Below, piece after piece: positions 1 to 9,721 of a stretch of 64,000 nucleotides of DNA. The position numbers and the translations under genes were made by a program. The notes beneath the pieces were generated by a model. It saw only the letters and a program-made list of their open reading frames with translations, was not told the origin of the DNA and did no database searches. The DNA is from Methylobacterium organophilum (GTDB lineage: Bacteria > Pseudomonadota > Alphaproteobacteria > Rhizobiales > Beijerinckiaceae), in contig NZ_BPQV01000002.1 in NCBI RefSeq assembly GCF_022179465.1, positions 124,001 to 188,000 of the forward strand. The letters are read 5' to 3'. Within the stretch, counting starts at the first letter, position 1. Every line of letters starts with the position of its first letter.

Positions 1-1
1 A

Positions 2-77
2 TGGTGGAGCTAAGCGGGATCGAACCGCTGACCTCCTGCATGCCATGCAGGCGCTCTCCCAGCTGAGCTATAGCCCC
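2..77 (-). tRNA. tRNA-Ala (anticodon GGC)
   Basis: Read on the minus strand this folds as a complete 76-nt cloverleaf with an encoded CCA end. The acceptor stem GGGGCTA/TAGCTCC contains a G3-U70 pair, the classical alanine identity element. The anticodon stem CCTGC/GCAGG encloses the loop ATGGCAT, giving anticodon GGC for GCC codons, which are very common here. The T arm contains the canonical TTCGATC loop. Confidence 0.97.
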
Positions 78-119
78 ACTCTCAACACCCCGGCGGCTGG
101 TCGGCGCGGGGTGGTCGAT

Positions 120-145
120 ACGCCGGCGGGGCGTCCCGTCGGCGT
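120..145 (-). terminator. Hairpin after the zinc-ribbon acidic protein gene
   Basis: An 11-bp stem (ACGCCGGCGGG with CCCGTCGGCGT, one G-U pair) closes a GCGT loop. It lies downstream of the minus-strand gene ending at 237 and upstream of the tRNA. There is no clear T tract, so termination function is an inference. Confidence 0.4.
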
Positions 146-236
146 GAGCGGCTCTATAAGCGGGCGGCGGATCGGACTCAAGCCCCGAACCACATCCGCC
201 CGTCGTTTTTTAGCCGGCGGACTTGGGCGGCGGGCT

Positions 237-614
237 TCAGCCCTCTTCGTCGCCGTCGCCCTCGTTGTCGATCAGGTCGGAGACGTCGTCGTCGCCGTCC
301 TCTTCCTCGAGGAACGTGTCGTCGTCGCCGCCGGCATCGGTGCCGCCTTCCTCGTCGTCCACGTTGATATCGTCCACGTCGTCCTCGGAGGCTTCGACCT
401 CATCGAGGGAGACCATGTCCGGGCCGGCCTTCTCCTCGTCCTCGTCATCCTCCTGCGTGGCGCGGGCGGCGACGGGGGCGGCGACGCGGCTGCTGGCGGC
501 GACCTGGTAGATGGTTCCGCATTTGGGGCACACGGCGGGATCGCGGTCGAGGTCGTAGAACTTGGCGCCGCAGCTCATGCATTGACGCTTCAAGCCGAGT
601 TCCGGTCTTGCCAC
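237..614 (-). CDS. TIGR02300-type zinc-ribbon, acidic-tail protein
   Basis: The predicted protein has about 125 residues. The N-terminus carries a CxxC pair (MSCGAKFYDLDRDP) and a second pair (CPKCG), forming a probable zinc ribbon, with the FYDL..DP signature of a conserved alphaproteobacterial family of unknown function. The C-terminal half is extremely acidic (runs of D and E), which suggests a flexible tail. I chose the GTG start at 614 because the family normally begins a few residues before PELG and a GAGG ribosome-binding site precedes it; an in-frame TTG at 629 is the alternative. It is divergent from aroA, a common arrangement in Rhizobiales. Its role is not known. Confidence 0.85.
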   Translation of the reverse strand: MARPELGLKRQCMSCGAKFYDLDRDPAVCPKCGTIYQVAASSRVAAPVAARATQEDDEDEEKAGPDMVSLDEVEASEDDVDDINVDDEEGGTDAGGDDDTFLEEEDGDDDVSDLIDNEGDGDEEG

Positions 615-812
615 GGGCGGTAACCTCAAGAAAACGGGGGGAAAGCGGCCGGTTAGTCGGCCCTGGCGGCCATGTCAAATACTGTCGGCCGCGCTCGAAT
701 CCGGGGGATGCCGGACGCCGCACGCTCGGGCTCCGGCGGGGCGTTTCGCGCAGCGCTCCGAAAGGGCCGCTGCGGGGCCGCCGCGGATGACGCGGCGGCG
801 AGGCCGTGGTAA

Positions 813-2258
<1,446 letters not shown>

Positions 2259-2262
2259 GCCG

Positions 2263-2895
2263 ATGCCCCTGGTCATCGCCATCGACGGGCCGGCCGCCTC
2301 CGGCAAGGGCACCCTCGCCAAACGCCTGGCGCTGCATTACGGCCTGCCGCATCTCGATACCGGGCTGCTCTACCGCGCCGTGGCCCTGACCCTGCTCGAT
2401 GCCGGGAGCGCCCTGGGCGACGAGCGCGCCGCCGCGGCGGCGGCCACGGCGCTGATCGCGGACCGCCTGGCCGATCCGCGCCTGCGGGAGCGGGCGATGG
2501 GGGAGGCGGCCTCCCGCGTCTCCTCCGTGCCGGCCGTGCGGGCGGCGCTCCTGTCCTGGCAGCGGCGCTTCGCGGAGGCCGATACCGGGGCCGTGCTCGA
2601 CGGGCGCGACATCGGCACGGTGGTCTGCCCGGAGGCGCGGGTGAAGCTGTTCATCACCGCGGCGCCCGAGGAGCGGGCGCGGCGGCGCTATGTCGAGCTG
2701 ACCGGTCGGGGCGAGGAGACGACGCTCGCCGCCATCCTCGCGGATATCCAGAGCCGCGACGCCCGCGACCGCGACCGGGCCACGGCGCCCCTGCGGGCGG
2801 CCGAGGACGCGGTCACGCTCGACACGACGGAACTCGACGCGGACGAGGCGTTCCAGGCGGCCCGCCGCATCGTCGACCGGGCGCGGGACCAGTAG
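2263..2895 (+). CDS. cmk: Cytidylate kinase
   Basis: It phosphorylates CMP and dCMP to the diphosphates in the cytoplasm. At 210 residues it has the normal length. The P-loop region IDGPAASGKGTLAKRLA is at residues 5-21, followed by the substrate motifs LDTGLLYRAVAL and LDGRDIGTVVCPEA, and the Arg-rich lid ARRRYVELTGRG. It starts 4 bases after aroA. In many alphaproteobacteria rpsA follows cmk; here the alcohol-dehydrogenase island begins instead, on the opposite strand. Confidence 0.96.
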   Translation: MPLVIAIDGPAASGKGTLAKRLALHYGLPHLDTGLLYRAVALTLLDAGSALGDERAAAAAATALIADRLADPRLRERAMGEAASRVSSVPAVRAALLSWQRRFAEADTGAVLDGRDIGTVVCPEARVKLFITAAPEERARRRYVELTGRGEETTLAAILADIQSRDARDRDRATAPLRAAEDAVTLDTTELDADEAFQAARRIVDRARDQ

Positions 2896-2910
2896 GGCCC
2901 GGAGCCGGCC

Positions 2911-3654
2911 TCAGCTTGTCGGGAAGCCGCCCTGGGCCTGGTCGAAGTCGAGATAGGCGGTCTCGATCACGATCTGCGTCCGGCTGATCACCTCGAGCTT
3001 GCGCAGGATCTCGGAGACATGGGCCTTCACGGTCGAGTCGCCGACCTGCAGCTCGTGGGCGATCTGCTTGTTGAGCTTGCCCTGGCGGATCATCATCAGC
3101 ACGCGCAGCTGCTGCGGCGTCAGCCGGGCGATGCGCTCGGCGAGCGGCGACTTGCGCCCGCGGCCCGGGGGCGGGGCGAGGGGCGCGCCGAGATCCGGCG
3201 GCATGAACAGGGCGCCGTTCAGCACCTCGGAGATCGCGCGGGTCAGGGTCGCCTTGTCGACGGCCTTGGGCACGAAGCCGGCCGCGCCGTGATGGATCGC
3301 TTCGTGCATGATGCGCGGATCCTCCAGGCCCGACACGATCAGGATCGGCACGCGGGGGAAGCGCGTCCGGATGGTGACGAGCCCGTCGAACCCGTTCACG
3401 CCCTGCATGGTGAGGTCGAGGAGCGTCAGGTCGATGCCCGGCGTCGCCGCCAGGATCTCGCAGGCGCTGCGGATGCCGTCGGCCTCGTGCAGGCGGGCGC
3501 CGGGGAAGGCGAGGTGGATCGCGCTCGACAGCGCGTCGCGAAACAGAGGGTGATCGTCGACCACGAGAAGCTCGACCGCGCCCTGTGCGGGCGCCGTGCC
3601 GGGGATCGTGCCGCCGGTCGGGGAGGGGTCGTTCGCCATGAGGGTGGCCGTCAT
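2911..3654 (-). CDS. LuxR/NarL-family response regulator, ExaE/AgmR-like
   Basis: This is a DNA-binding response regulator of about 247 residues. A receiver domain begins at ELLVVDDHPLFRDAL with phospho-acceptor Asp in LTLLDLTM and the conserved Lys in FVPKAVDKATL. A C-terminal LuxR-type helix-turn-helix follows (LTPQQLRVLMMI, NKQIAHELQVGDSTVKAHVS). It is transcribed in the same direction as exaF, about 150 bp downstream. Its position beside a PQQ dehydrogenase resembles the AgmR/ExaE regulators of quinoprotein ethanol oxidation, which is the basis for the proposed target. No kinase gene is adjacent; the nearest is at 15802-17172. Start ATG 3654 is preferred; 3639 is possible, and the open frame extends to 3801. 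Confidence 0.85.
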   Translation of the reverse strand: MTATLMANDPSPTGGTIPGTAPAQGAVELLVVDDHPLFRDALSSAIHLAFPGARLHEADGIRSACEILAATPGIDLTLLDLTMQGVNGFDGLVTIRTRFPRVPILIVSGLEDPRIMHEAIHHGAAGFVPKAVDKATLTRAISEVLNGALFMPPDLGAPLAPPPGRGRKSPLAERIARLTPQQLRVLMMIRQGKLNKQIAHELQVGDSTVKAHVSEILRKLEVISRTQIVIETAYLDFDQAQGGFPTS

Positions 3655-3805
3655 CGAAGTCGCGCCATCGTCGATGCGGGTCGCGCCGTCCCCGCGGGAG
3701 CCGGGAAAGCCGGCCCCCGGCGGGACCACGGGGTTCCGCCGGGCGCCATGGTGAAGGGGTTCGCGGGGCGGCGCAATCGCCGCCGCCCCGCCGCCGGTCA
3801 CCGCG

Positions 3806-5602
3806 TCAGCGGGCGGCCACCTTCTTCGGCAGCTTGAAGGCCCAGAAGCTGCCGCCCTGGTTGATGCCGGCGGTGGACTTGGCCACCTCGCCGCCCCAGA
3901 GCGGAACCGCGCCGCCCCAGCCGGCGGTGATGCCGATCCACTGCTCGCCGTCCTGCTCCCAGGTGATCGGGGAGCCGACGATGCCGGTGCCGACCTGGAA
4001 CTTCCAGACTTCCTCGCCGGTCTTGGCGTCGAAGGCCTTCAGGAAGCCCTCCGGCGTGCCGGTGAAGACGAGGCCGCCGGCGGTGGAGAGGACGCCGCCC
4101 CAGAGCGGAGCCTTGTTCTTGTAGTTCCACACCACCTTGCCGGTGGCCGGGTCGATGGCCTTGAGCGAGCCGATATGGTCCTCGAAGAGCGGCTTGATGG
4201 TGAAGCCGGCGCCGAGATAGGCGGCTCCCTTCTTGTAGTTCACCGGCTCGTTCCAGATATCCATGCCCCATTCGTTGGAGGGCACGTAGAACAGCTTGGT
4301 GTCGGGGTTGTAGCCGATCGGCATCCAGTTCTTGCCGCCGAGGAAGCTCGGCACCGCGAACACGGACTTGCCCTTCTTGCCGTCCTCGGACTTGGCCGGG
4401 TCGCCCGGGCGGAACTCGGGGTCGTAGATCGGGCGGCCATCCTCGCCGATGCCCTTGGCCCAGTTGATCTTCTCGACGAACGGCGTCGCCGAGATGAACT
4501 TCCCGTTGGTCCGGTCGAGCACGTAGAAGAAGCCGTTGCGGTCGGCGGTGCCGCCGGCCTTGATGGTCTTGCCGCCCTTGTTCAGCTCGAAGGGCACGAA
4601 CTCGTTCACGCCGTCGAAGTCCCAGCCGTCATGCGGCGTGGTCTGGAAGCCCCACACGATCTCGCCGTTGTCCGGGTTGAGCGCGATGCGGGAGGCCGAC
4701 CACTTGTTGTCGCCGGGGCGCAGGGCCGAGTTCCACGGACCGGGATTGCCGGTGCCGAAATAGAGGAGATCGGTCTCGGGATCGTAGGTGCCGCCGAGCC
4801 AGGTGGCGCCGCCGCCATACTTCCACATGTCGCCCGGCCAGCTCTCGTTGACCTTGCCGGTCATGGTCGAGGGCTTGCCGTTCAGTTCGCCCATATGGCC
4901 TTCGATCACGGGGCGCTTCCACACCACCTCGCCGGTCTCGGCGTCGCGCGCCTCGACCCGGCCGACGATGCCGAACTCGCCGCCCGACACGCCGGTGATG
5001 ATCTTGCCCTTCACGATCAGCGGAGCGGCGGTGTAGCTGTAGCCCGACTTGAAGTCGTCGATCTCCTTGCGCCACACGACCTTGCCGGTCTTGGCGTCGA
5101 GGGCCATCAGCTTGGCGTCGAGCGTGCCGAAATAGACCTTGTCCTTGTAGAGCGCGGCGCCGCGATTCACGACGTCGCAGCAGGGCAGGATGCCCTCGGG
5201 CAGGCGGGCATCGTATTCCCACAGCTTCTCGCCGGTGCGGGAATTGATCGCGTAGATGCGCGAATAGGAGCCGGTGACGTAGAGCACGCCGTCCTTGACC
5301 AGCGGCTGGCTCTCCTGGCCGCGCTGCTTCTCGCCGCCGAAGGAGAAGGAATAGGCCGGCACGAGGCCCTTCACCGTCTCCTTGTTGATGGCCTTGAGGC
5401 CGCTGTAGCGCTGACCCTGGGTGCCGAGGCCGTAGGTGACGACATCCTCAGGGGTCTTGGCGTCGTTGAGGATGTCCTGCTCGGACACGCCGGCCGACGC
5501 TGCGGCCTTCTCGGGCTCCCTGGCCTGGACGCTCAGCGCCGCCGAGGCGACCAGCAGCGAGGCCATCCCCGCGGCCGCCAGAAAACGGTCACGCACTCTC
5601 AT
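3806..5602 (-). CDS. exaF: Lanthanide-type PQQ alcohol (ethanol) dehydrogenase
   Basis: A periplasmic quinoprotein of 598 residues that oxidises primary alcohols and passes electrons to a c-type cytochrome. A Sec signal peptide covers residues 1-27. Beta-propeller repeats with DAKTGKVVW-type blades fill the protein. The vicinal disulfide pair Cys141-Cys142 (ILPCCDVV) contacts PQQ. Metal ligands Glu209 (GGEFG) and Asn286 (GTGNPGPWN) are present. The HDGWDFDGV segment holds catalytic Asp328 and the extra Asp330; that second Asp marks lanthanide-dependent enzymes, whereas calcium ethanol dehydrogenases have Ser there. GGGATW and GNPGPWN match the ExaF/PedH branch better than XoxF (GGGTNW, GNPAPWN). 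Methanol or formaldehyde use cannot be judged from sequence. Confidence 0.93.
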   Translation of the reverse strand: MRVRDRFLAAAGMASLLVASAALSVQAREPEKAAASAGVSEQDILNDAKTPEDVVTYGLGTQGQRYSGLKAINKETVKGLVPAYSFSFGGEKQRGQESQPLVKDGVLYVTGSYSRIYAINSRTGEKLWEYDARLPEGILPCCDVVNRGAALYKDKVYFGTLDAKLMALDAKTGKVVWRKEIDDFKSGYSYTAAPLIVKGKIITGVSGGEFGIVGRVEARDAETGEVVWKRPVIEGHMGELNGKPSTMTGKVNESWPGDMWKYGGGATWLGGTYDPETDLLYFGTGNPGPWNSALRPGDNKWSASRIALNPDNGEIVWGFQTTPHDGWDFDGVNEFVPFELNKGGKTIKAGGTADRNGFFYVLDRTNGKFISATPFVEKINWAKGIGEDGRPIYDPEFRPGDPAKSEDGKKGKSVFAVPSFLGGKNWMPIGYNPDTKLFYVPSNEWGMDIWNEPVNYKKGAAYLGAGFTIKPLFEDHIGSLKAIDPATGKVVWNYKNKAPLWGGVLSTAGGLVFTGTPEGFLKAFDAKTGEEVWKFQVGTGIVGSPITWEQDGEQWIGITAGWGGAVPLWGGEVAKSTAGINQGGSFWAFKLPKKVAAR

Positions 5603-5650
5603 GACATTCCCTCCTCGTCACGGGCGGCCTCGGCGGCTGCGCCGCCGATA

Positions 5651-5662
5651 GGGGAATTCCCC
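5651..5662. other. Perfect 12-bp palindrome upstream of exaF
   Basis: GGGGAATTCCCC lies about 49 bases before the exaF start, inside the 320-base gap between exaF and the XoxJ-like gene. Its position between the shared 14-bp core element and the ribosome-binding site would suit an operator or a transcript hairpin. Function is not known. Confidence 0.35.
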
Positions 5663-5706
5663 CTTTTATGACTTGAGCCACGCCCTTGATTCCGAGACTA
5701 CCGGCT

Positions 5707-5727
5707 GGTTCCCCGCCGGGTTATTGG
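5707..5727 (-). promoter_or_regulatory. Candidate activator site upstream of exaF
   Basis: In the direction of exaF this reads CCAA, three variable bases (TAA), then CCCGGCGGGGAACC. The same element, with 18 of 21 bases identical, occurs at 7313-7333 in the other control region of the island. Here 104 bases separate it from the exaF ATG. It lies in the gap 5603-5922, which otherwise holds the exaF leader and no gene. No convincing -35/-10 pair could be picked out. The regulator is inferred to be the response regulator at 2911-3654 or another ErcS/ExaE-type partner. Confidence 0.5.
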
Positions 5728-5922
5728 CCATAAGTCGAAGATAAGAGTTTTTGCGCCCGAGACCTCTGCTGATCGGCGCCCCTGCGCGATCAAGGCCTGT
5801 AAAGGCCGAAGCGAATGCGCGGGATCTATTGTTGATTTGATCGACAAACGCCGCCGGCGCCCGCGTGCGCGGACGCCGCAACCATCTTGGACCGGGGCTC
5901 GTCCCGCCGGAAACCTTCGGGA

Positions 5923-6780
5923 TCAGAAACCCTGCGGGGCGGTGTAGGTCACCCCGTAGCGGTCGCAGATCGTCTTCACCGTGCCGTCCGCGATCAGGGC
6001 GGTCACCGTGTCGCCCACGGCGTAGCCGAGATCGCGGGAATTCGCGCGCACCGCGCCGCCGAGGTCCCATTTCGCGCGCATCATGCCGGGGATGGCGATC
6101 TCGACGACGGGGTTCTCGTCTCGCGGCGCCTTGGCGGCGAACAGGGCCGCCTCGATCGCCGCGCGGGAACCGGCCAGGATCGGTGCCTCGCCCGCGAGAT
6201 AGGCCTGGGCCGCGGCCTCCGTGCTGCGGAAATGCAGGAGATTCTCCCGCAGGTTTCCGCCGCCGGCCATCAGGAGCTGCGCGTCGGAGGCGCTGTTGCC
6301 CTCGAGCGCGACCTTTTTGCCCTCGAAATCCTTCAGGCTCTCGAGCCCCTCCAGCTTGTCCTTCTTCCAGGCGAAGGCGAGGTGCTGGTCGAAATAGGGG
6401 GTCGTCATGAAGACCTGCTCGTTGCGCAGAGCGAGCTGCTTGTCGTTGGGCACGTGCAGCATCAGGTCCGCGAGGGGCGAGCCGGCGAGGTCGCCCTTCC
6501 AGAGGTTCAGGCGGAAATCGCCGTCGACGTTCTCCCCGGCATCGACGATGCGCAGGTTCAGCTTCACCTTGAGGCGGTCCGCGATCGCCTGGGCGAGATC
6601 GACGTCGATGCCGACGGGCTTGCCGTCCTTCATCTCGGAGAAGGGGGCGTTGTCGCCGTAGAGCGCGACGATGATCTCGCCCGCGGCCACCACCTCGTCA
6701 TAGGGGCGGGCGGCGGCGGGGGCGGCGAGCCCGAGGACGAGCGCGCAGGCGAGGGCGAGGCGGCGGGCCTTGCGGGTCAT
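5923..6780 (-). CDS. XoxJ/MxaJ-like periplasmic binding protein (quinoprotein-associated)
   Basis: An exported solute-binding-type protein of 285 residues with a signal peptide ending near AAPAAARPYD. It has the type 2 periplasmic-binding fold, with VALYGDNAPFSEMKDGKPVGIDVDLA near the N-terminus and EGNSASDAQLL in the second lobe. Proteins of this family (TIGR03871-like, related to MxaJ and XoxJ) are encoded beside PQQ alcohol dehydrogenases; proposed roles are helping enzyme maturation or the cytochrome interaction rather than nutrient import. It follows the cytochrome gene after 16 bases and precedes exaF by 320 bases. No ABC permease accompanies it. Confidence 0.88.
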   Translation of the reverse strand: MTRKARRLALACALVLGLAAPAAARPYDEVVAAGEIIVALYGDNAPFSEMKDGKPVGIDVDLAQAIADRLKVKLNLRIVDAGENVDGDFRLNLWKGDLAGSPLADLMLHVPNDKQLALRNEQVFMTTPYFDQHLAFAWKKDKLEGLESLKDFEGKKVALEGNSASDAQLLMAGGGNLRENLLHFRSTEAAAQAYLAGEAPILAGSRAAIEAALFAAKAPRDENPVVEIAIPGMMRAKWDLGGAVRANSRDLGYAVGDTVTALIADGTVKTICDRYGVTYTAPQGF

Positions 6781-6796
6781 GGCGTCGTGCCCCGGC

Positions 6797-7219
6797 CTAT
6801 TCTTCGTGCTTGGCGTCGATGTAGGAGCGGATCGCCCAGAGGGCTTCCTGCGAGAGCACGCCCTCGAAGGCGGGCATCTTGGTGACGCCGTTGATGACCG
6901 CGCCGTGGCGCATGCGCTCGACGAAGTATTCGTCGCCTTCCTTGCCCTGGGGCAGGTAGCGCAGGTCCGGGGCGAGGCCGCCGGAGATCATCTGCAGGCC
7001 GTGGCAGCGGGCACAGTTCTGGTTGAACCCGGACGAGCCGATCGCGATCGCCTTCTCGTTGCCGCGATAGGGGTTCTCGCTCTTCCACTCCGTGCCGAGG
7101 GGCTCGAGGCCGGCCGTGTCCACCGGCTGAGGCTGGACGTCGCCATGGGCCCGGGCCGCCCCCTGCGCCAGGGCGAGGCCGAGCGCGAGGCTCCCGGCGA
7201 GAACGAGCGCCTTCTTCAT
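6797..7219 (-). CDS. pedF: Cytochrome c-550, PedF/XoxG-type electron acceptor
   Basis: A periplasmic mono-haem cytochrome c of 140 residues. The signal peptide ends near GAARAHG. The haem-binding CARCH motif is followed by the distal methionine region GVTKMPAFEG. The N-terminal HGDVQPQPVDT segment is characteristic of PedF, the cytochrome partner of PQQ ethanol dehydrogenases; XoxG plays the same part for lanthanide methanol dehydrogenase. A strong GGAGGAAA ribosome-binding site precedes the ATG. It is first in a minus-strand unit with the XoxJ-like gene, and divergent from the binding-protein operon at 7443. Confidence 0.9.
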   Translation of the reverse strand: MKKALVLAGSLALGLALAQGAARAHGDVQPQPVDTAGLEPLGTEWKSENPYRGNEKAIAIGSSGFNQNCARCHGLQMISGGLAPDLRYLPQGKEGDEYFVERMRHGAVINGVTKMPAFEGVLSQEALWAIRSYIDAKHEE

Positions 7220-7312
7220 CGAAACGTTTCCTCCGGTCCATGCCGCGGCTCGTGACCGGCCGCGTGCCGAGCGACGGGCTGTCGCGCCGGCCGCTGATCT
7301 TGAGGAACGCTA

Positions 7313-7333
7313 CCAACCCCCCGGCGGGGAACC
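7313..7333 (+). promoter_or_regulatory. Candidate activator site in the pedF/binding-protein divergent region
   Basis: The plus strand reads CCAA, three variable bases (CCC), then CCCGGCGGGGAACC, matching the exaF upstream element at 18 of 21 positions. It is 109 bases before the ATG at 7443 in the same relative orientation as the exaF copy, and 94 bases from the pedF ATG in the opposite orientation, so it could serve both divergent units. This is a by-eye match; no genome-wide scan was possible. Confidence 0.5.
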
Positions 7334-7442
7334 CATTGTGCTTTGGTACGACGCCGGGAAAGACGCTCTTCCGAAACCACCTGCGACCTTGGTCCAATAT
7401 CGGCCCGCCCGAGGCCCGGCCTAACCTGCCGCAAACAAGACC

Positions 7443-8711
7443 ATGGGCGGAAACGAGACCTGTCTCGGGATGTGGGCACAGGCTGATCGACGTGACGGCC
7501 GGTCGTCCCGTTTCCGGGGCGTGGCCGTCCTGCTGGGCCTCGCCGTGGCGATGCTGCCGATGGGGCTCGCGCCGCCGGCCGCGGCGGCGGCCGAGAGGAT
7601 CCCCCTCACGATCGGCTATTTCGAGCACCGCATCGAGCGCCCGACGCCCCTCAATAACGAGGATCCGGTTCCCGAGGACGAGGGCCTGCGCGGGGCCGAG
7701 CTCGGCCTGCAGGATTCCAACGCCACCGGCCGCTTCGTCGGCCTCGGCTTCTCCCTGAAGCAGGCGGTGGTCGAGCCGGAGGGCGACGTGAAGGCCGCCT
7801 TCGCGGCCTTCATGCAGGCGGAGAGGCCCCGCTTCGTCATCCTCAACGCCCCGGCCGAGGACGTGCTGGCGCTCTCCGGCATGGAGGAGGCGCGGGAGAC
7901 GGTGCTCCTCAATATCGGGGCGCCGGACACGCACCTGCGCGACGCCGATTGCCGGCCGCGCCTGCTCCATGTCCTGCCCTCCCGGGACATGCTGGCCGAC
8001 GCGCTGATGCAGCTCCTCGTGTTCAAGCGCTGGAACCGGATCCTGCTCGTCTCCGGCCCCAATCCCGGCGACCGGCTCTACGCGGAGGCCCTGCGCCGGA
8101 GCGCCAGGAAGTTCGGTGCCCGCATCGTGGCGGAGGCCGCCTTCGACGCCAGGGGCGCGGACCTGCGCGATTCTGCCCTGAAGGAATTCCCCGTGATCAC
8201 CCGGGGCCCCGAGCACGACGTGGTCGCGGTGGCCGACGAGCTCGGCGAGTTCGGGGCCAACCTCGTCTACAACACCGCCTCGCCCCGCCCCGTGGTCGGC
8301 ACGCAGGGCCTGACCCCCGCCGCCTGGGGCCGCCCCGTCGAGGCCTGGGCCGCGGTGCAGCTGCAGCAGCGCTTCCGCCGGCTCGCGGGCCGGGCGATGT
8401 CGCCGGTCGACTGGGCCGGCTGGATGGCGGCCCATGCCGTCGGCGAGGCGGCGGTGCAGCTTAAATCCGCCGATGCGGGCGCTGTGCGCGACCTGATGCT
8501 CTCGCCCACCTTCGAGGTCGGCGGCTTCAAGGGCCGCTCCCTGAGCTTCCGGCCCTGGAACGGCCAGCTGCGCCAGCCCCTGTTCGTGCTCTGGCCGGGG
8601 GCGGTGGTCGCCGCCGCCCCGGTCGAGGGCTTCCTGCACCGGCGGACCGATCTCGACACCCTCGGGCTCGACCAGCCCGAAAGCGCCTGCAAGGCCTTCG
8701 GAGGACCCTGA
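7443..8711 (+). CDS. PQQ-alcohol-dehydrogenase-associated ABC-type substrate-binding protein
   Basis: A 422-residue exported protein. A hydrophobic signal segment (AVLLGLAVAMLPMGLAPPAAAA) precedes a type 1 periplasmic-binding fold starting at IPLTIGYFEHRIERPTPLNN. This start, with tyrosine-phenylalanine and the RPTPLNN block, resembles the TIGR03863 family found beside PQQ alcohol dehydrogenases. The true start could be a little downstream of ATG 7443, because the first 25 residues are polar for a signal peptide. The beta-propeller gene starts 2 bases after its stop. The partner ATPase and permease genes usually found in such clusters are not in this island. Confidence 0.82.
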   Translation: MGGNETCLGMWAQADRRDGRSSRFRGVAVLLGLAVAMLPMGLAPPAAAAAERIPLTIGYFEHRIERPTPLNNEDPVPEDEGLRGAELGLQDSNATGRFVGLGFSLKQAVVEPEGDVKAAFAAFMQAERPRFVILNAPAEDVLALSGMEEARETVLLNIGAPDTHLRDADCRPRLLHVLPSRDMLADALMQLLVFKRWNRILLVSGPNPGDRLYAEALRRSARKFGARIVAEAAFDARGADLRDSALKEFPVITRGPEHDVVAVADELGEFGANLVYNTASPRPVVGTQGLTPAAWGRPVEAWAAVQLQQRFRRLAGRAMSPVDWAGWMAAHAVGEAAVQLKSADAGAVRDLMLSPTFEVGGFKGRSLSFRPWNGQLRQPLFVLWPGAVVAAAPVEGFLHRRTDLDTLGLDQPESACKAFGGP

Positions 8712-8713
8712 CG

Positions 8714-9721
8714 ATGCGCCGCGCCGCCCTGCTCCTCGTCCTGTCGCTCGCGGCCGCGCCGGCGCGCGCGCACGAGGTCTATGTCACCAACGAGCGGGAC
8801 AACACCGTTTCGGTGATCGATTCCGCCACCTGGGAGGTCACCCGGACCTTCCCCGTGGGCCGCCGGCCGCGGGGGCTCACCTTCTCGAAGGACGGCGCCC
8901 GGCTCTTCGTCTGCGCCAGCGATTCCGACGCGGTGCAGGTGATCGATCCGGAGAGCGGCAAGCTCCTGCACAACCTGCCCTCGGGCGAGGACCCGGAGCA
9001 GTTCGCCCTCTCGCCGGACGGCAAGACGCTGTTCATCGCCAACGAGAACAACGCCACCACCACGGTGGTCGATGCCGACAGCCGCAAGGTGCTGGCCCAG
9101 ATCGATGTCGGCATCGAGCCCGAGGGCATGGCGGTGAGCCCCGATGGCCGAATCGCGGTGACGACCTCCGAGACCACCAACATGGTCCACTGGATCGACA
9201 CCGGCACCCTCCAGGCCGTCGACGCGACGCCGGTCGGCCAGCGCCCGCGCCACGCGGAGTTCTCGAAGGACGGCAGCCGGCTCTGGGTCTCCTCCGAGAT
9301 CGGCGGCACCGTCTCCGTGGTCGATGTGGCCAGCCGCAAGGTCGTCGAGACGATCGGCTTCGCGGTGAAGGGCATCTCGGCCGACCGGATCCAGCCGGTC
9401 GGCATCAGCCTGACCGAGGACGGCCGCCTCGCCTTCGTGGCGCTCGGCCCCTCCGACCGCATCGCCGTGATCGACGCGAAGACCTACAAGGTGCTGAGCT
9501 ACGTGCTGGTCGGCCGCCGGGTCTGGCACACGGCGCTGACGCCGGAGCAGGACCGCCTCGTCACCACCAACGGTGTCTCCGGCGATGTCACCGTCATCGA
9601 CGTCGCGACCCTGAAGCCGATCAAGAGCGTCAAGGTCGGCCGCTTCCCCTGGGGCGCCGCCTTCCGCCCCCGGGGCGGGGAGGCGACGCCGCAGAACCGC
9701 TCGGCCGGGGTGGTGGAGTGA
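8714..9721 (+). CDS. Periplasmic YVTN-type beta-propeller protein, quinoprotein-associated
   Basis: A 335-residue exported protein with signal peptide MRRAALLLVLSLAAAPARA. About seven repeats of the pattern YVTNERDNTVSVID...FPVGRRPRG follow, giving a YVTN beta-propeller. Proteins of this type (TIGR03866-like) are linked to PQQ alcohol oxidation clusters, but their biochemical role is not established. The gene sits 2 bases after the binding-protein gene, and its stop overlaps the GTG start of the NosR-like gene by four bases (GTGA), so the three are translationally coupled. Confidence 0.87.
   Translation: MRRAALLLVLSLAAAPARAHEVYVTNERDNTVSVIDSATWEVTRTFPVGRRPRGLTFSKDGARLFVCASDSDAVQVIDPESGKLLHNLPSGEDPEQFALSPDGKTLFIANENNATTTVVDADSRKVLAQIDVGIEPEGMAVSPDGRIAVTTSETTNMVHWIDTGTLQAVDATPVGQRPRHAEFSKDGSRLWVSSEIGGTVSVVDVASRKVVETIGFAVKGISADRIQPVGISLTEDGRLAFVALGPSDRIAVIDAKTYKVLSYVLVGRRVWHTALTPEQDRLVTTNGVSGDVTVIDVATLKPIKSVKVGRFPWGAAFRPRGGEATPQNRSAGVVE

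Noticed and set aside
3806-5602. Naming the dehydrogenase xoxF
   Set aside because: The GGGATW and GNPGPWN blocks and the PedF-type cytochrome fit the ExaF/PedH ethanol dehydrogenase branch; XoxF has GGGTNW and GNPAPWN.
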